Source: an uncultured Coriobacteriaceae bacterium (lineage in GTDB: Bacteria > Actinomycetota > Coriobacteriia > Coriobacteriales > Atopobiaceae). From it: 64,000 nucleotides of DNA. The position numbers were made by a program, and so were the translations under genes. The notes beneath the pieces were generated by a model that was given only the letters and a program-made list of their open reading frames with translations, made no database searches and was not told the DNA's origin. This document shows positions 16,943 through 25,059 of the stretch, piece after piece. The first letter of the stretch is position 1, and every line of letters begins with the position of its first letter. The stretch is taken from positions 1-64,000 of the forward strand of contig CADBJR010000002.1 in assembly GCA_902795065.1 (NCBI GenBank), given 5' to 3'.

Positions 16943-18748
16943 ATGGCAGACCAATCATTCTCGAATTCGGCTAGGCTTCGCGTTCCCGCCCGCGGCTTCC
17001 TCCACGGTTCCGTGGGAGTCGAGCAGATCCGCGGCGGCTTCGTCCGGCCGCTGCGCATCACGCCCGCGCAGCTGCGCGTGCTCGGAAGCGTATCCGCGCT
17101 CCACCCCGGGCAGTTCCGCGGTATGGCCGCCTGCACCGCGGGCATCACGCTCGAGTTCGATACGGATGCATCCACCGTCGCCATCGAGCTCCGCCACATA
17201 CCACAGCCTCAGGGAACGCGCTTCGTGCATGGGGAGATGGCCAAGGCCGACCCCAAGAGCGTCTCGATGATCGAGGACTTCACGGTCGAGATGGACGGCG
17301 CCGCGCATCCCTACCTCCAGTACTTCGACAGCTCGCTCTACATCGATATCGCGGGCAACTCGGGAAGGCTGCCCGGCTTCGGCGACCGGCACCGCTTCCG
17401 CGTGTGGCTGCCCGTCATGACCGGCGTCGAGCTGGGCAATATCAGCTGCGACGGGTCGTTCATCGATCCCGTTCCCGCGCGCCGCACCCTGCTCGTGCTC
17501 GGCGACTCGATCGCCCAGGGCTATGCTGCTGCGACCCCCGCCGCGGCGTGGACCGCGCGCATCGCCAAGCTGCTCGATGCCGATGTCGTGAACCAGGGCA
17601 TCGGCGCCCACGTCTTCCAGCCCTTCACCGTGCCCCGTCTCGAGCAGGAGCCCTTCGCGGTCGTCATTGCCTACGGCGAGAACTACCGCTACGAGAAGCT
17701 TCCGCTCTCACGGATCGAGTCCGACATCCGTGCCTATCTCGACGAGGTCGCCCACGTATTCGAAGGCGTTCCCGTGTTCGTCGTGAGCCCGCTCTGGCAC
17801 AACGAGCAGGCGTCGCCCTCGGCAGATCCCGAGTGCCTCGCCTTCGTGCGCCTGCTGCTCGAGGAGCTCAGCGTCGAGCGCGGCTTCACCTTCATCGACG
17901 GCGCCAAGCTCATCGACGCCGACCCCGCGCTGTTCGCGGACGGCTACGAGCATCCCGGCGATGCCGGCATGGCGCAGATCGCACGGCGCCTCGCCCTCAT
18001 CATGGACGATGTCCTCGGCGATGAGCAGGCGCGCCGCGAGCGTGCGCTCGAGCTGCTCAAGGATGCGCCGATGACTGCCTTCCCGCTCGCCGAGCAGATC
18101 CGCCGCGGCGTCGGCCGCGTGGTCGTGGCCGAGAAGAACGTCATCTTCCTCAAGATCGACGAGCGCAACCAGTTCCTCTACGCCCTCGAGCGCGATGCCG
18201 GCCGCAACGTGCTCGCCTCGTGCGTCGAGCCCACCGAGCTCTGCATGCTCGGACGCGTTGCCCTGCGCGACGCCCAGTACATCCTGGGCATGCACCGCCT
18301 CACGCCCTGCTACCTTGCCGTCTACGAGAAGAGCGTGCCGCCCGCGCTCGATGCGACGCTCGACATCCGCGTGCTCGACCGCAGCTTCGCAGACGCGATC
18401 ATGGCCAACTACACGCGCTCCTACGAGCACAGCAAGGAGGAGCTCGAGGAGCTGCTCGACGCGGGCACATTCCTCGGCTGCTTCGATGGCGGCGAGCTTG
18501 CGGGATTCATCGGCGAGCACCCCGAGGGCGCCTTCGGCATGCTCGAGGTCCTGCCCGGCAGCCGCCGCAGGGGTTGGGCGACCGCACTGCTCTCCGCCAA
18601 GGTCGCGCAGCATATGGCGCGCGGCTACGTGCCATGGTCGGAGGTCTTCCCCGACAATGCGGCGTCGCTCAAGCTCCATGAGCAGGTGGGCTTCTCGTTC
18701 TATCCCGCCGAAGGCATGACCTTCATGAACACCCCCGCCTACGACTGA
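16943..18748 (+). CDS. SGNH-type esterase fused to a GNAT acetyltransferase
   Basis: A 601-residue cytoplasmic fusion. After a beta-rich N-terminal domain (to about 180), the SGNH block I appears as LVLGDSIAQGY with the nucleophile Ser near 188, and the Asp/His pair is in YEHPGDAGM near 335. A linker of about 120 residues leads to a GNAT domain (about 470-595) with the acetyl-CoA loop GSRRRGWATALLSAKV and SEVFPDNAASLKLHEQVGF. The N-terminal part resembles carbohydrate-esterase-like proteins that deacylate sugars. A deacylase coupled to an acetyltransferase suggests remodelling of acyl groups on one metabolite; this is inference. Confidence 0.82.
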   Translation: MADQSFSNSARLRVPARGFLHGSVGVEQIRGGFVRPLRITPAQLRVLGSVSALHPGQFRGMAACTAGITLEFDTDASTVAIELRHIPQPQGTRFVHGEMAKADPKSVSMIEDFTVEMDGAAHPYLQYFDSSLYIDIAGNSGRLPGFGDRHRFRVWLPVMTGVELGNISCDGSFIDPVPARRTLLVLGDSIAQGYAAATPAAAWTARIAKLLDADVVNQGIGAHVFQPFTVPRLEQEPFAVVIAYGENYRYEKLPLSRIESDIRAYLDEVAHVFEGVPVFVVSPLWHNEQASPSADPECLAFVRLLLEELSVERGFTFIDGAKLIDADPALFADGYEHPGDAGMAQIARRLALIMDDVLGDEQARRERALELLKDAPMTAFPLAEQIRRGVGRVVVAEKNVIFLKIDERNQFLYALERDAGRNVLASCVEPTELCMLGRVALRDAQYILGMHRLTPCYLAVYEKSVPPALDATLDIRVLDRSFADAIMANYTRSYEHSKEELEELLDAGTFLGCFDGGELAGFIGEHPEGAFGMLEVLPGSRRRGWATALLSAKVAQHMARGYVPWSEVFPDNAASLKLHEQVGFSFYPAEGMTFMNTPAYD

Positions 18749-18797
18749 CCTGGGACAGTTACCCGGTCATTTGTCTCGTGGCCGATGCGCCATCGCG

Positions 18798-18828
18798 TTG
18801 CCCTCGTGTCCGTCTCCCGTGCTAGCAT
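18798..18828 (+). promoter_or_regulatory. Probable promoter of the dGTPase-like gene
   Basis: TTGCCC (18798-18803) and TAGCAT (18823-18828) are 19 bases apart, and TG-C precedes the -10 (extended -10). Spacing is long, so the extended -10 is the main evidence. Confidence 0.4.
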
Positions 18829-18860
18829 GGGAGGCGAGAAACCTCTGCGAAGGAGCATCC

Positions 18861-20087
18861 ATGGCACGCAACAAGGCTCTTCCCGGCCCCATCTCCCGGC
18901 GCCTCTCCGACGAGGTCGAACGCGGCGTGGGCGAGCAGCTCGCGAGCGGGCGCCTCTCCGAGTTCGCCACCAAGGACACCGATGTCATCCGCCGCAACAC
19001 CGAGCGCGACAACACCACCGTCCTGCGCCCCGCCTTCCTGCGCGATGCCGAGAAGATCATCCATCTGCCGTTCTACAACCGCCTCACGGGCAAGACGCAG
19101 GTGTTCTCGTTCCGCGCCAACGACGACCTCACGCGCCGCGGCCTGCATGTGCAGCTCGTCGCCCGCGTGGCGCGCGACATCGGCCGTGCGCTCGGGCTCA
19201 ACCTCGACCTCATCGAGGCCATCGCGCTGGGCCACGACATCGGCCACACGCCCTTCGGGCATGCGGGCGAGCGCTTCCTCAACGACGTCTTCCACGACCG
19301 CACGGGACGCTGGTTCTTCCACAACGTCCAGAGCGTGCGCGTGCTCGACGGCCTCTCCAAGCGCAACCTCTCGCTGCAGGTGCTCGACGGCGTCATCTGC
19401 CACAACGGCGAGTTCGAGCAGCAGCGCTTCTCCACGAGCGACCTCGCGGCCTTCGAGGAGTTCGACCGCGATGTGGTCGCCGCGTGCTGGGAGCAGGGGG
19501 ACGAGAAGATCTCGCACCTCGTGCCCATGACGCTCGAGGGCTGCGTGGTGCGCATCTCCGACATCATCGCCTACGTGGGCAAGGACCGCCAGGACGCCAT
19601 CCGTGCGGGGCTCTGCACCGAGACCACCTTCGACGACGGCCTCGGCGGCGCCTACAACGCCTGGGCGCTCTCCGCGTTCATCACCGATGTGGTGGAGAAC
19701 TCCTTCGGCAAGGACCACATCGAGATGAGCGAGATGCTCTTCCACGAGCTCGCGCGCGCGAAGCGCGAGAACTACGAGAAGATCTACCATGCGGGCGAGG
19801 TGAGCGGCGATTTCTCGCACGAGATGGCGTGGCTCTTCGACGGCATGTACGAGCGTGTGCTGAAGGACCTCGCGGCGGGCGACGAGAGCGCACCTGTGTT
19901 CAGGCATCACATCAAATACTGTGACGTCATGCTCGGCCACTACGGCGAGGCGTACGATTGGGAGCGCGATCTGCACCAGACGTGCGTGGACTACATCGCC
20001 TCGATGACCGACGACTACTTCATGGCGTATGCCGAGCATCTGTTCCCCGAGGCGGTCGAGCTCTTCCCGCGGAGGGAGCACTTCTAA
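18861..20087 (+). CDS. dgt: dGTP triphosphohydrolase-like HD-domain protein
   Basis: A 408-residue HD hydrolase. The start of the family (RRNTERDNTTVLRPAFLRDAEKIIHLPFYNRLTGKTQVF) contains the dGTPase arginine-rich segment, followed by the metal site ALGHDIGHTPFGHAGE near residue 126 and the CVVRISDIIAYVGKD block. Family enzymes cleave dNTPs to nucleoside and triphosphate and help control the dNTP pool. AAGGAG precedes the ATG. It is monocistronic. Confidence 0.88.
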   Translation: MARNKALPGPISRRLSDEVERGVGEQLASGRLSEFATKDTDVIRRNTERDNTTVLRPAFLRDAEKIIHLPFYNRLTGKTQVFSFRANDDLTRRGLHVQLVARVARDIGRALGLNLDLIEAIALGHDIGHTPFGHAGERFLNDVFHDRTGRWFFHNVQSVRVLDGLSKRNLSLQVLDGVICHNGEFEQQRFSTSDLAAFEEFDRDVVAACWEQGDEKISHLVPMTLEGCVVRISDIIAYVGKDRQDAIRAGLCTETTFDDGLGGAYNAWALSAFITDVVENSFGKDHIEMSEMLFHELARAKRENYEKIYHAGEVSGDFSHEMAWLFDGMYERVLKDLAAGDESAPVFRHHIKYCDVMLGHYGEAYDWERDLHQTCVDYIASMTDDYFMAYAEHLFPEAVELFPRREHF

Positions 20088-20133
20088 GAACTCGGTGCCA
20101 TGCATCCGCTCCAGCGGTATAGTGGATACGTAC

Positions 20134-20151
20134 AGTTAGCGTTATCTAACT
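20134..20151. promoter_or_regulatory. Palindromic operator candidate upstream of two membrane genes
   Basis: AGTTAG-CGTTAT-CTAACT is an 18-base inverted repeat with perfect 6-base arms, placed between a possible -10 (TATAGT, 20118-20123) and the start codon at 20167. The form fits a TetR-type site; the cognate regulator is not identifiable. Confidence 0.45.
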
Positions 20152-20166
20152 ATGCGGGAGAACATC

Positions 20167-20673
20167 ATGAGCGTACCTATGATCCTCATTGAGATGGCGG
20201 TGTTCGCGGCGCTGTTTACCGTCGGGATCATGACGGCTTACAGGGGTGACAGGAAGTACACGGCGTCAGCCATCCACAACTATCCGCCCGACATCCAGGA
20301 GGAGTACTTCAAGACGCACGAACGGGTCGACGTCTCATACCGGTCGAGGAACGTCGTGCTCGCCAAGAGCGCGGGCGTGCTGCTGTTCACGGCGATCCTC
20401 GTCGGCTGCGCGCTCGTCGCGGGTGCGCGGACGTTTGCGCAGGGTTTCTGGCTCGCCTTCGGCTTGATGGTGTGGATCGGCGCTTACGACACGTTCTTCC
20501 TGGACTGGGTGCTGTTCGCCAACCTCCCCATGTTCCGGCTCGAGGGCACCGAGCACATGGACGAGGCCTACCACCAGAAGTGGTTCCACGTGAAGGGCAT
20601 GCTGTTCCCGGGCATCATCTTCGCCCTCATCCCCGCAGTGCTGGTGGGGCTGCTCGTTACCCTCATCCGATAG
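20167..20673 (+). CDS. Small multi-spanning membrane protein (paralogue pair, first gene)
   Basis: A 168-residue hydrophobic protein with about four membrane helices. I do not recognise the family. GGGAGAA supports the ATG at 20167 over the in-frame ATG at 20152. It shares a pattern with the next gene in the second half: aromatic-rich helix, Y/F-D, FFLDWVL, then an EGTE loop and a C-terminal helix pair; this indicates an ancient duplication. A palindrome in the leader suggests repressor control of the pair. Confidence 0.65.
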   Translation: MSVPMILIEMAVFAALFTVGIMTAYRGDRKYTASAIHNYPPDIQEEYFKTHERVDVSYRSRNVVLAKSAGVLLFTAILVGCALVAGARTFAQGFWLAFGLMVWIGAYDTFFLDWVLFANLPMFRLEGTEHMDEAYHQKWFHVKGMLFPGIIFALIPAVLVGLLVTLIR

Positions 20674-20690
20674 GGAAGTGACCCGAAACG

Positions 20691-21185
20691 ATGCTTACCG
20701 TGCTGCTCTCCCTCGTCATGATCGCCGGGATGGTTTTGCTGCTGTTCTCGGCCATCGCGCTGATACAGGACAGGCGGTTCTTCACCACCGCGCCCAAGGA
20801 CATCCAGGAGGCGGTGCTCGACCATCCCGAGCGGTTCCCCGGTGCACATGCGCTCGGCTATGCGCTTGCCGTCTGCGGCATGGCGCTCATCGCCGGCGCA
20901 TTCGTATACGGCGCCTATGACGGCATCCGCGACGGCTTCAGCTCCTGGCAGCTCTTCCTGCGGTTCCTCATGATCCTCTACCTGTGGAAAGCCTTCGACA
21001 TGATCTGCTTCGACTGGCTGCTGCTCACCAAATCGCATTTCTTCCAGCACTACTATCCCGAGACGGAAGGATGCGCGGGCTACAGCCAGTCCGATTTCAA
21101 CCGGAAAGAGCAGCTCATCCGCATCGCAATCTTTCCGTTCGTCGCGGCGCTGCTTGCGGGTATCGCAGCGTCCATAGGTGTTTAG
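20691..21185 (+). CDS. Small multi-spanning membrane protein (paralogue pair, second gene)
   Basis: A 164-residue protein with about four predicted helices, 17 bases after its partner. The segment LWKAFDMICFDWLLL followed by YYPETEG aligns with the partner's YDTFFLDWVLF and LEGTEH. Co-transcription and shared topology suggest the two form a hetero-oligomer. The function is unknown. It converges on the CLC gene. Confidence 0.62.
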   Translation: MLTVLLSLVMIAGMVLLLFSAIALIQDRRFFTTAPKDIQEAVLDHPERFPGAHALGYALAVCGMALIAGAFVYGAYDGIRDGFSSWQLFLRFLMILYLWKAFDMICFDWLLLTKSHFFQHYYPETEGCAGYSQSDFNRKEQLIRIAIFPFVAALLAGIAASIGV

Positions 21186-21191
21186 GAGAGC

Positions 21192-22517
21192 TTACTCCTC
21201 ATGGTGATGGCGCTCGAAGCCGCCCTCGTGGTAGTCATTGGCATGCACGTCGATGTATTTGGCCTTGAGCTTGTCGTAGAGGATGCGCTGGCTGGAGTAG
21301 AGGCCCGAATATCCGGAGAGCACGAACGACAGGCCGCAGCAGAGCGCGAAGAAGATGACCCCGCCTCCGCCGAAGAGCTCGAGCGCGAGCAGGAGCGAGG
21401 CGATGGGGCAGTTCACGCTCGCGCAGAACATCGAGATGAGCCCGATGGCGGCCGAAAATTCCGCGGGGATGCCGATGAGCGGACCGACGACGCAGCCGAA
21501 GGTTGCTCCGATGAAGAAGCACGGCACGACCTCGCCGCCCTTGAATCCGACGGAGAGCGTGATCGTGGTGAAGACGATCTTGAGGAGGAACGCAAACGGT
21601 TCCGCCTGCCCCTGCTCGACCGCGCGCACGATGACGTCCATACCCGCACCGTTGTAGTCGCCCGTGCCCACGAGCAGCGAGAGCACGAGGAGGACGGCGC
21701 CTCCCACGGCGGCGCGGATCCACGGGTTGGCGAGGTGCTTCGCGACTGCATGCTCGGTCTTGTGCAGCACCTCGCAGAACACCACCGAGAGCATGCTGCA
21801 GAACCATGCGAGCAGCGCGACCTGCACGAGCATGAGCGGCGAGACCTCGGGTATCCCGACGGCGAAGCGCGTGGGCTCCACGCCGAGGGTCAGCGAGATG
21901 CCGTAGGCGGCAAGCGATGCGATGAGGCAGGGGACGAAGGCGGCGAGGTAGAGCACGCCCACGCTGATCACTGCCATGGCGAAGATGCTCGCCGCAACGG
22001 GCGTGCCGAAGAGCGCCGAGAAGAACGCGGCCATGCCGATCATGATGGCGGTGCGCTGGTCGCGGTCGTCGAGGCGGAAGAGGCGGCTTGCGCCCAGCCC
22101 GATCGTGCCGCCCATCTGCAGCGCAGCGCCCTCGCGGCCTGCAGAGCCGCCGGCGAGGTGCGTGAGGATGGTGGTGAGGAAAATGGCGGGGAGCAGCTTC
22201 AGGCGCAGGCCCTCGCCGGTCTGGACCTGGTCGAGCACCGAGTCGGTGGAGAGCCCCTCGCACTCGAGGCCGTGGTAGATGGCGACCGCAGCGAGTCCGG
22301 CCACGGGAAGCAGGTAGAGTACCCAGGGATTCGCCACACGGAACTCGGTCGCGAGGTCGACGCCCTTGTGGAAGGCCGATCCCAGAAGACCGCACGGCAC
22401 GCCGATGACGACCGAGATCACGACCCAGCGCAGAAAGACCGCGGCATAGCTGCCCAGATGGGCGACGTAGCCCTTGGCATCCTGGACATCGGCATCGAAT
22501 TCGCTCTTGAACGACAT
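21192..22517 (-). CDS. CLC-family anion channel/antiporter (possibly fluoride type)
   Basis: A 441-residue CLC protein with the usual double-barrel sequence blocks. The anion-path motif reads GGSAGREGAALQMGG, in which the Pro of the canonical GKEGP is Ala. Helix N reads GFKGGEVVPCFFIGATFG, closer to the GGEVxP seen in CLC-F fluoride exporters than to the GGxFxP of chloride members. The C-terminus ends in a His/Glu-rich tail (EGGFERHHHEE). A fluoride riboswitch was sought and not seen. An extended -10 lies at 22549-22557. Family is firm; ion preference is inference. Confidence 0.85.
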   Translation of the reverse strand: MSFKSEFDADVQDAKGYVAHLGSYAAVFLRWVVISVVIGVPCGLLGSAFHKGVDLATEFRVANPWVLYLLPVAGLAAVAIYHGLECEGLSTDSVLDQVQTGEGLRLKLLPAIFLTTILTHLAGGSAGREGAALQMGGTIGLGASRLFRLDDRDQRTAIMIGMAAFFSALFGTPVAASIFAMAVISVGVLYLAAFVPCLIASLAAYGISLTLGVEPTRFAVGIPEVSPLMLVQVALLAWFCSMLSVVFCEVLHKTEHAVAKHLANPWIRAAVGGAVLLVLSLLVGTGDYNGAGMDVIVRAVEQGQAEPFAFLLKIVFTTITLSVGFKGGEVVPCFFIGATFGCVVGPLIGIPAEFSAAIGLISMFCASVNCPIASLLLALELFGGGGVIFFALCCGLSFVLSGYSGLYSSQRILYDKLKAKYIDVHANDYHEGGFERHHHEE

Positions 22518-22548
22518 GGATCATGCTCCCACGAGAAATACGGCGACT

Positions 22549-22557
22549 TGTATAGCA
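22549..22557 (-). promoter_or_regulatory. Extended -10 of the CLC gene
   Basis: On the minus strand TG-C-TATACA lies 32 bases before the CLC start codon at 22517. No clear -35 is present. Confidence 0.5.
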
Positions 22558-22626
22558 TACGCCAACCGGCGTGCAGGGAGCAGTTGGTGCGATGAGTTGC
22601 GGACGGGAGCGCACATCGCTCCCGTC

Positions 22627-22702
22627 CGGGTGAACAGGGGGACGGAGGTTCTGTTCACGTCGTGCACGACGTGAACAGAACCTCCGTCCCCCTGTTCACC
22701 CG
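22627..22702. repeat. Perfect 76-base palindrome (38-base arms)
   Basis: Positions 22627-22664 are exactly complementary to 22665-22702 with no loop beyond the centre GTG|CAC. The arm contains GTGAACAGGGGGACGG and AGGTTCTGTTCACGTCGTG. Such a structure could extrude as a cruciform or fold as an RNA hairpin. It lies between the CLC promoter and the 3' end of the upstream minus-strand gene. Confidence 0.95.
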
Positions 22703-22780
22703 TCCCCCTGTTCACCCGTCCCCCTGTTCACCCGTCCCCCTGTTCACCCGTCCCCCTGTTCACCCCGTCCCCCTGTTCAG
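22684..22780 (+). repeat. Six tandem copies of a 16-base unit
   Basis: The unit CCGTCCCCCTGTTCAC recurs six times at 16-base intervals from 22684 (the last copy ends CAG and is preceded by one extra C). The first copy is part of the right arm of the adjacent palindrome, so the array grew out of that arm, presumably by slippage. Confidence 0.95.
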
Positions 22781-22791
22781 CACGCGAGCGG

Positions 22792-24252
22792 TTAGCCTAC
22801 GGCGAGCTTGACCACCTCGTAGGCACCGTTGTAGATGCCCAGCTTGTTCGCGTCCTCGATGCGGTCGCACATCGACGCGATGATGGAGCGGTCGGCCTGC
22901 ATCGAGTCGATCATCGCGAGCACCTCATGGGTCTCGTCGATCTCGTAGGTGCCGTCGCCGATCTCCGCGGCGCGGATGGCTCCCCATGCCTCATGGCCGC
23001 CCACGCGATGAATCATGAGCTTGGGCACGGGATAGAAGGAGAGCTCGCTCGGCTTGGTGACGAGCATGTCGGTGCAGCGCATGAGCACGTTGGTGGTGTA
23101 GACCGCCGAGAAGATGTCGGAGTCGCAGAAGGCGTGGATGCCGCCGATGGGCTCGGTGAGCGCGGCGGTGGCGAGCGACGCCGCCTCGGCGAAGTCGTTG
23201 AAGTGCGTGGTGGCAAGGCCCTCGAGGTCCTTGACCGACTTGCAGAGGCTCTTCCACACCTTGTCATGGTCGCCCACGTTGATGAACAGGGTCGCCTCGC
23301 CGCGCACGACGTGGGGGATGAGCTTCTCGATGATGTCGGAGAAGAGCTTGGCCTGCGCGCCTGCGCCGCCCACGGTGATGAGCCAGCGCACGGGGCCGCC
23401 GTTCGTCACACGCTCGCGGCGTGCGGCACAGTCGGCGGGGATGTTGGCAACGAGCTCATGGTCGACGTAGTGGCCGGTGTAGCGGATGGCCTCGTCGGGC
23501 ATGGGTTTGAGGGCGCGCTTGGGATCCATGCCGCGCAGCTCCTTGTAACCCAGGTAGGAGCTCGGCGTCTGGACGGTGTGGATGGAGCCCTCGGCCAGAT
23601 GCAGCGCCATGGGCCAGTTGTCGGGGATGGCGTTCACGACATGGGTGAGGCCGGCGTGGACGGCTGCCTGCGACGGCCAGACGTGCGTGCCGATGTAGGG
23701 CACGTCCTTGGGCAGGTCGCGGAAGAGGGGAACCATGAGCTCGGCGTTCTTCTGGTCGCTCGCGTTGTAGGTGAGCTTGCGGAAGCCCTCGGAGTTGAGC
23801 GGCTCCCAGTAGAGCGCGTTGAACGGCGGGAGCTTCTGGGAGAGGCGCGAACCCATGGAGTAGAGGTCGTTCTGGTAGCCGATCACCTTGGAGCAGGTGG
23901 TCTCGGGGAAGGAGCAGAGGTCGAGCCAGTAGGGGGTGTAGCCCAGCGCGTGGGCCGCGCTCGCCATGGCCATGGAGATGCGGTAGTGTCCGAAGCCCAT
24001 GCGGATGTTGCCTACCACCACGGGCTTGTCGGCCTTGTCGAAGGAGAGGGGCTCGGCGCCCTCGGGAGCTATTACGAGGTTGCGCACGCCGAGGCGCTCT
24101 CCGATGACGGGCAGGTCGGCGGCGGCGAGGTGGTAGACGGCGTCGGAGTCGTCGCCGAACTTCTTGATGAAGTTCGTCTTGGACTTGCAGGCCGCCTTGT
24201 AGTCGGCCTCCGCAATCTCGTTCCCGAAAATGACCTTCGACCTCTCGACCAT
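22792..24252 (-). CDS. GT-B-like (MGDG synthase/MurG-type) protein of unknown function
   Basis: A 486-residue soluble protein. Two halves recall GT-B glycosyltransferases: an N-terminal VVVGNIRMGFGHYRISMAMASAAHALGYTPYWLDL (the nucleotide-sugar/diacylglycerol glycosyltransferases have a similar G-H-x-R loop) and a C-terminal WLITVGGAGAQAKLFSDII plus DMLVTKPSELSFYPVPKLMIHRVGGHEAWGAIRAAEIGDG. The family is common in gut anaerobes but I know of no assigned function. It is transcribed divergently from the alpha-galactoside operon across shared palindromes, so it is probably co-regulated by that TetR. Confidence 0.6.
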   Translation of the reverse strand: MVERSKVIFGNEIAEADYKAACKSKTNFIKKFGDDSDAVYHLAAADLPVIGERLGVRNLVIAPEGAEPLSFDKADKPVVVGNIRMGFGHYRISMAMASAAHALGYTPYWLDLCSFPETTCSKVIGYQNDLYSMGSRLSQKLPPFNALYWEPLNSEGFRKLTYNASDQKNAELMVPLFRDLPKDVPYIGTHVWPSQAAVHAGLTHVVNAIPDNWPMALHLAEGSIHTVQTPSSYLGYKELRGMDPKRALKPMPDEAIRYTGHYVDHELVANIPADCAARRERVTNGGPVRWLITVGGAGAQAKLFSDIIEKLIPHVVRGEATLFINVGDHDKVWKSLCKSVKDLEGLATTHFNDFAEAASLATAALTEPIGGIHAFCDSDIFSAVYTTNVLMRCTDMLVTKPSELSFYPVPKLMIHRVGGHEAWGAIRAAEIGDGTYEIDETHEVLAMIDSMQADRSIIASMCDRIEDANKLGIYNGAYEVVKLAVG

Positions 24253-24271
24253 ATCTGCCCCCGATTGTTTG

Positions 24272-24300
24272 TTGACGTTCAGTACCGAGAATGATAGTCT
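24272..24300 (+). promoter_or_regulatory. Promoter of the alpha-galactoside operon
   Basis: TTGACG (24272-24277) with TAGTCT (24295-24300), spacer 17. The -10 lies inside the first palindrome, so repressor binding would block polymerase. Confidence 0.5.
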
Positions 24301-24327
24301 GACTATCAGTTGATAGTGAGACTATCA
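24292..24327. promoter_or_regulatory. Twin 17-base palindromic operators
   Basis: TGATAGTCTGACTATCA (24292-24308) and TGATAGTGAGACTATCA (24311-24327) are perfect palindromes apart from the three-base centre, with centres 19 bases apart. They lie between the divergent GT-B-like gene and the tetR operon. This is the classic layout for a TetR dimer pair controlling both directions. Confidence 0.85.
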
Positions 24328-24334
24328 TTTCATG

Positions 24335-24346
24335 TGACGTACGTCA
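24335..24346. promoter_or_regulatory. 12-base palindrome in the tetR leader
   Basis: TGACGTACGTCA is a perfect palindrome 21 bases upstream of the tetR start. It may be a second regulator's site or chance. Confidence 0.3.
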
Positions 24347-24367
24347 AGGGAGGAGGATAACGGACCT

Positions 24368-25045
24368 ATGGCACCGCTGGTCAACCTCGCACCTTCGAAC
24401 GACGAGCCCCTGGACCGCCTTGCCCTCGTGATCAACCAGGCCGCGGCGCTCTTCCTGCGTGACGGCATCGCCGCCGTGCGCATGACCGACATCGCAGACG
24501 CCTCGGGCATCGGTGTCGCCACCCTCTACCGCCGCTTCAAGACCAAGACCTCGATCGCCATCCACGCGGGCATGCACATGTGGGGCCTCTTCAACGAACG
24601 CATCCGCCGCGCCATCGAGACCGACGCGTTCCTCGCGATGAACGGCGCCGAGCGGCTGATGATGCTCTTCGAGAAATACATCGCCGCGTACAGCGCGTAC
24701 CCCGAGTTCGTGCGCTTCCTCGACGAGTTCGACCATCTGGTCCTCTCCGAGGGGGCCGAGCCCGAGGAGCTCTCCGCATACGGCCAGGCGATCGATTCGT
24801 TCTACATCATCTTCGAGGACGCGTACCAGCTGGGCCGCTCCGACGGCTCGGTCACGCGCAAGGTCGATTTCCCGGTCCTGTACCGAACGGTCGCGCACGC
24901 CATGATGGGCGTCGCGCAGCACCTCGTCCGCGGGGAGGTCATCCCCTCGGACGATTTCACCAATGGAACGAACGAGCTCACCTGCATCGTGCGGATGGCT
25001 CGCTATACGCTCGGCATCGCCGAGGAAACTGCTGGAAACGAGTAG
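24368..25045 (+). CDS. TetR family regulator of the alpha-galactoside operon
   Basis: A 225-residue TetR protein with its helix-turn-helix at about residues 28-62 (AVRMTDIADASGIGVATLYRRFKTKTSI) and a long helical ligand domain. It is the first gene of an operon with the GPH permease, alpha-galactosidase, galK and galT, and twin palindromes in its own promoter suggest autorepression. An alpha-galactoside or galactose derivative is the obvious candidate inducer, by inference from the neighbours. Confidence 0.88.
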   Translation: MAPLVNLAPSNDEPLDRLALVINQAAALFLRDGIAAVRMTDIADASGIGVATLYRRFKTKTSIAIHAGMHMWGLFNERIRRAIETDAFLAMNGAERLMMLFEKYIAAYSAYPEFVRFLDEFDHLVLSEGAEPEELSAYGQAIDSFYIIFEDAYQLGRSDGSVTRKVDFPVLYRTVAHAMMGVAQHLVRGEVIPSDDFTNGTNELTCIVRMARYTLGIAEETAGNE

Positions 25046-25059
25046 GGAGATAAAAACAG

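Noticed and set aside
22518-22620. Fluoride riboswitch ahead of the CLC gene
   Set aside because: The conserved crcB-motif segments and pseudoknot could not be found on the minus-strand leader.
22684-22780. The 16-base tandem array as a CRISPR or iteron origin
   Set aside because: Units are contiguous without spacers, shorter than CRISPR repeats, and no replication gene is nearby; it is a plain tandem expansion of the palindrome arm.
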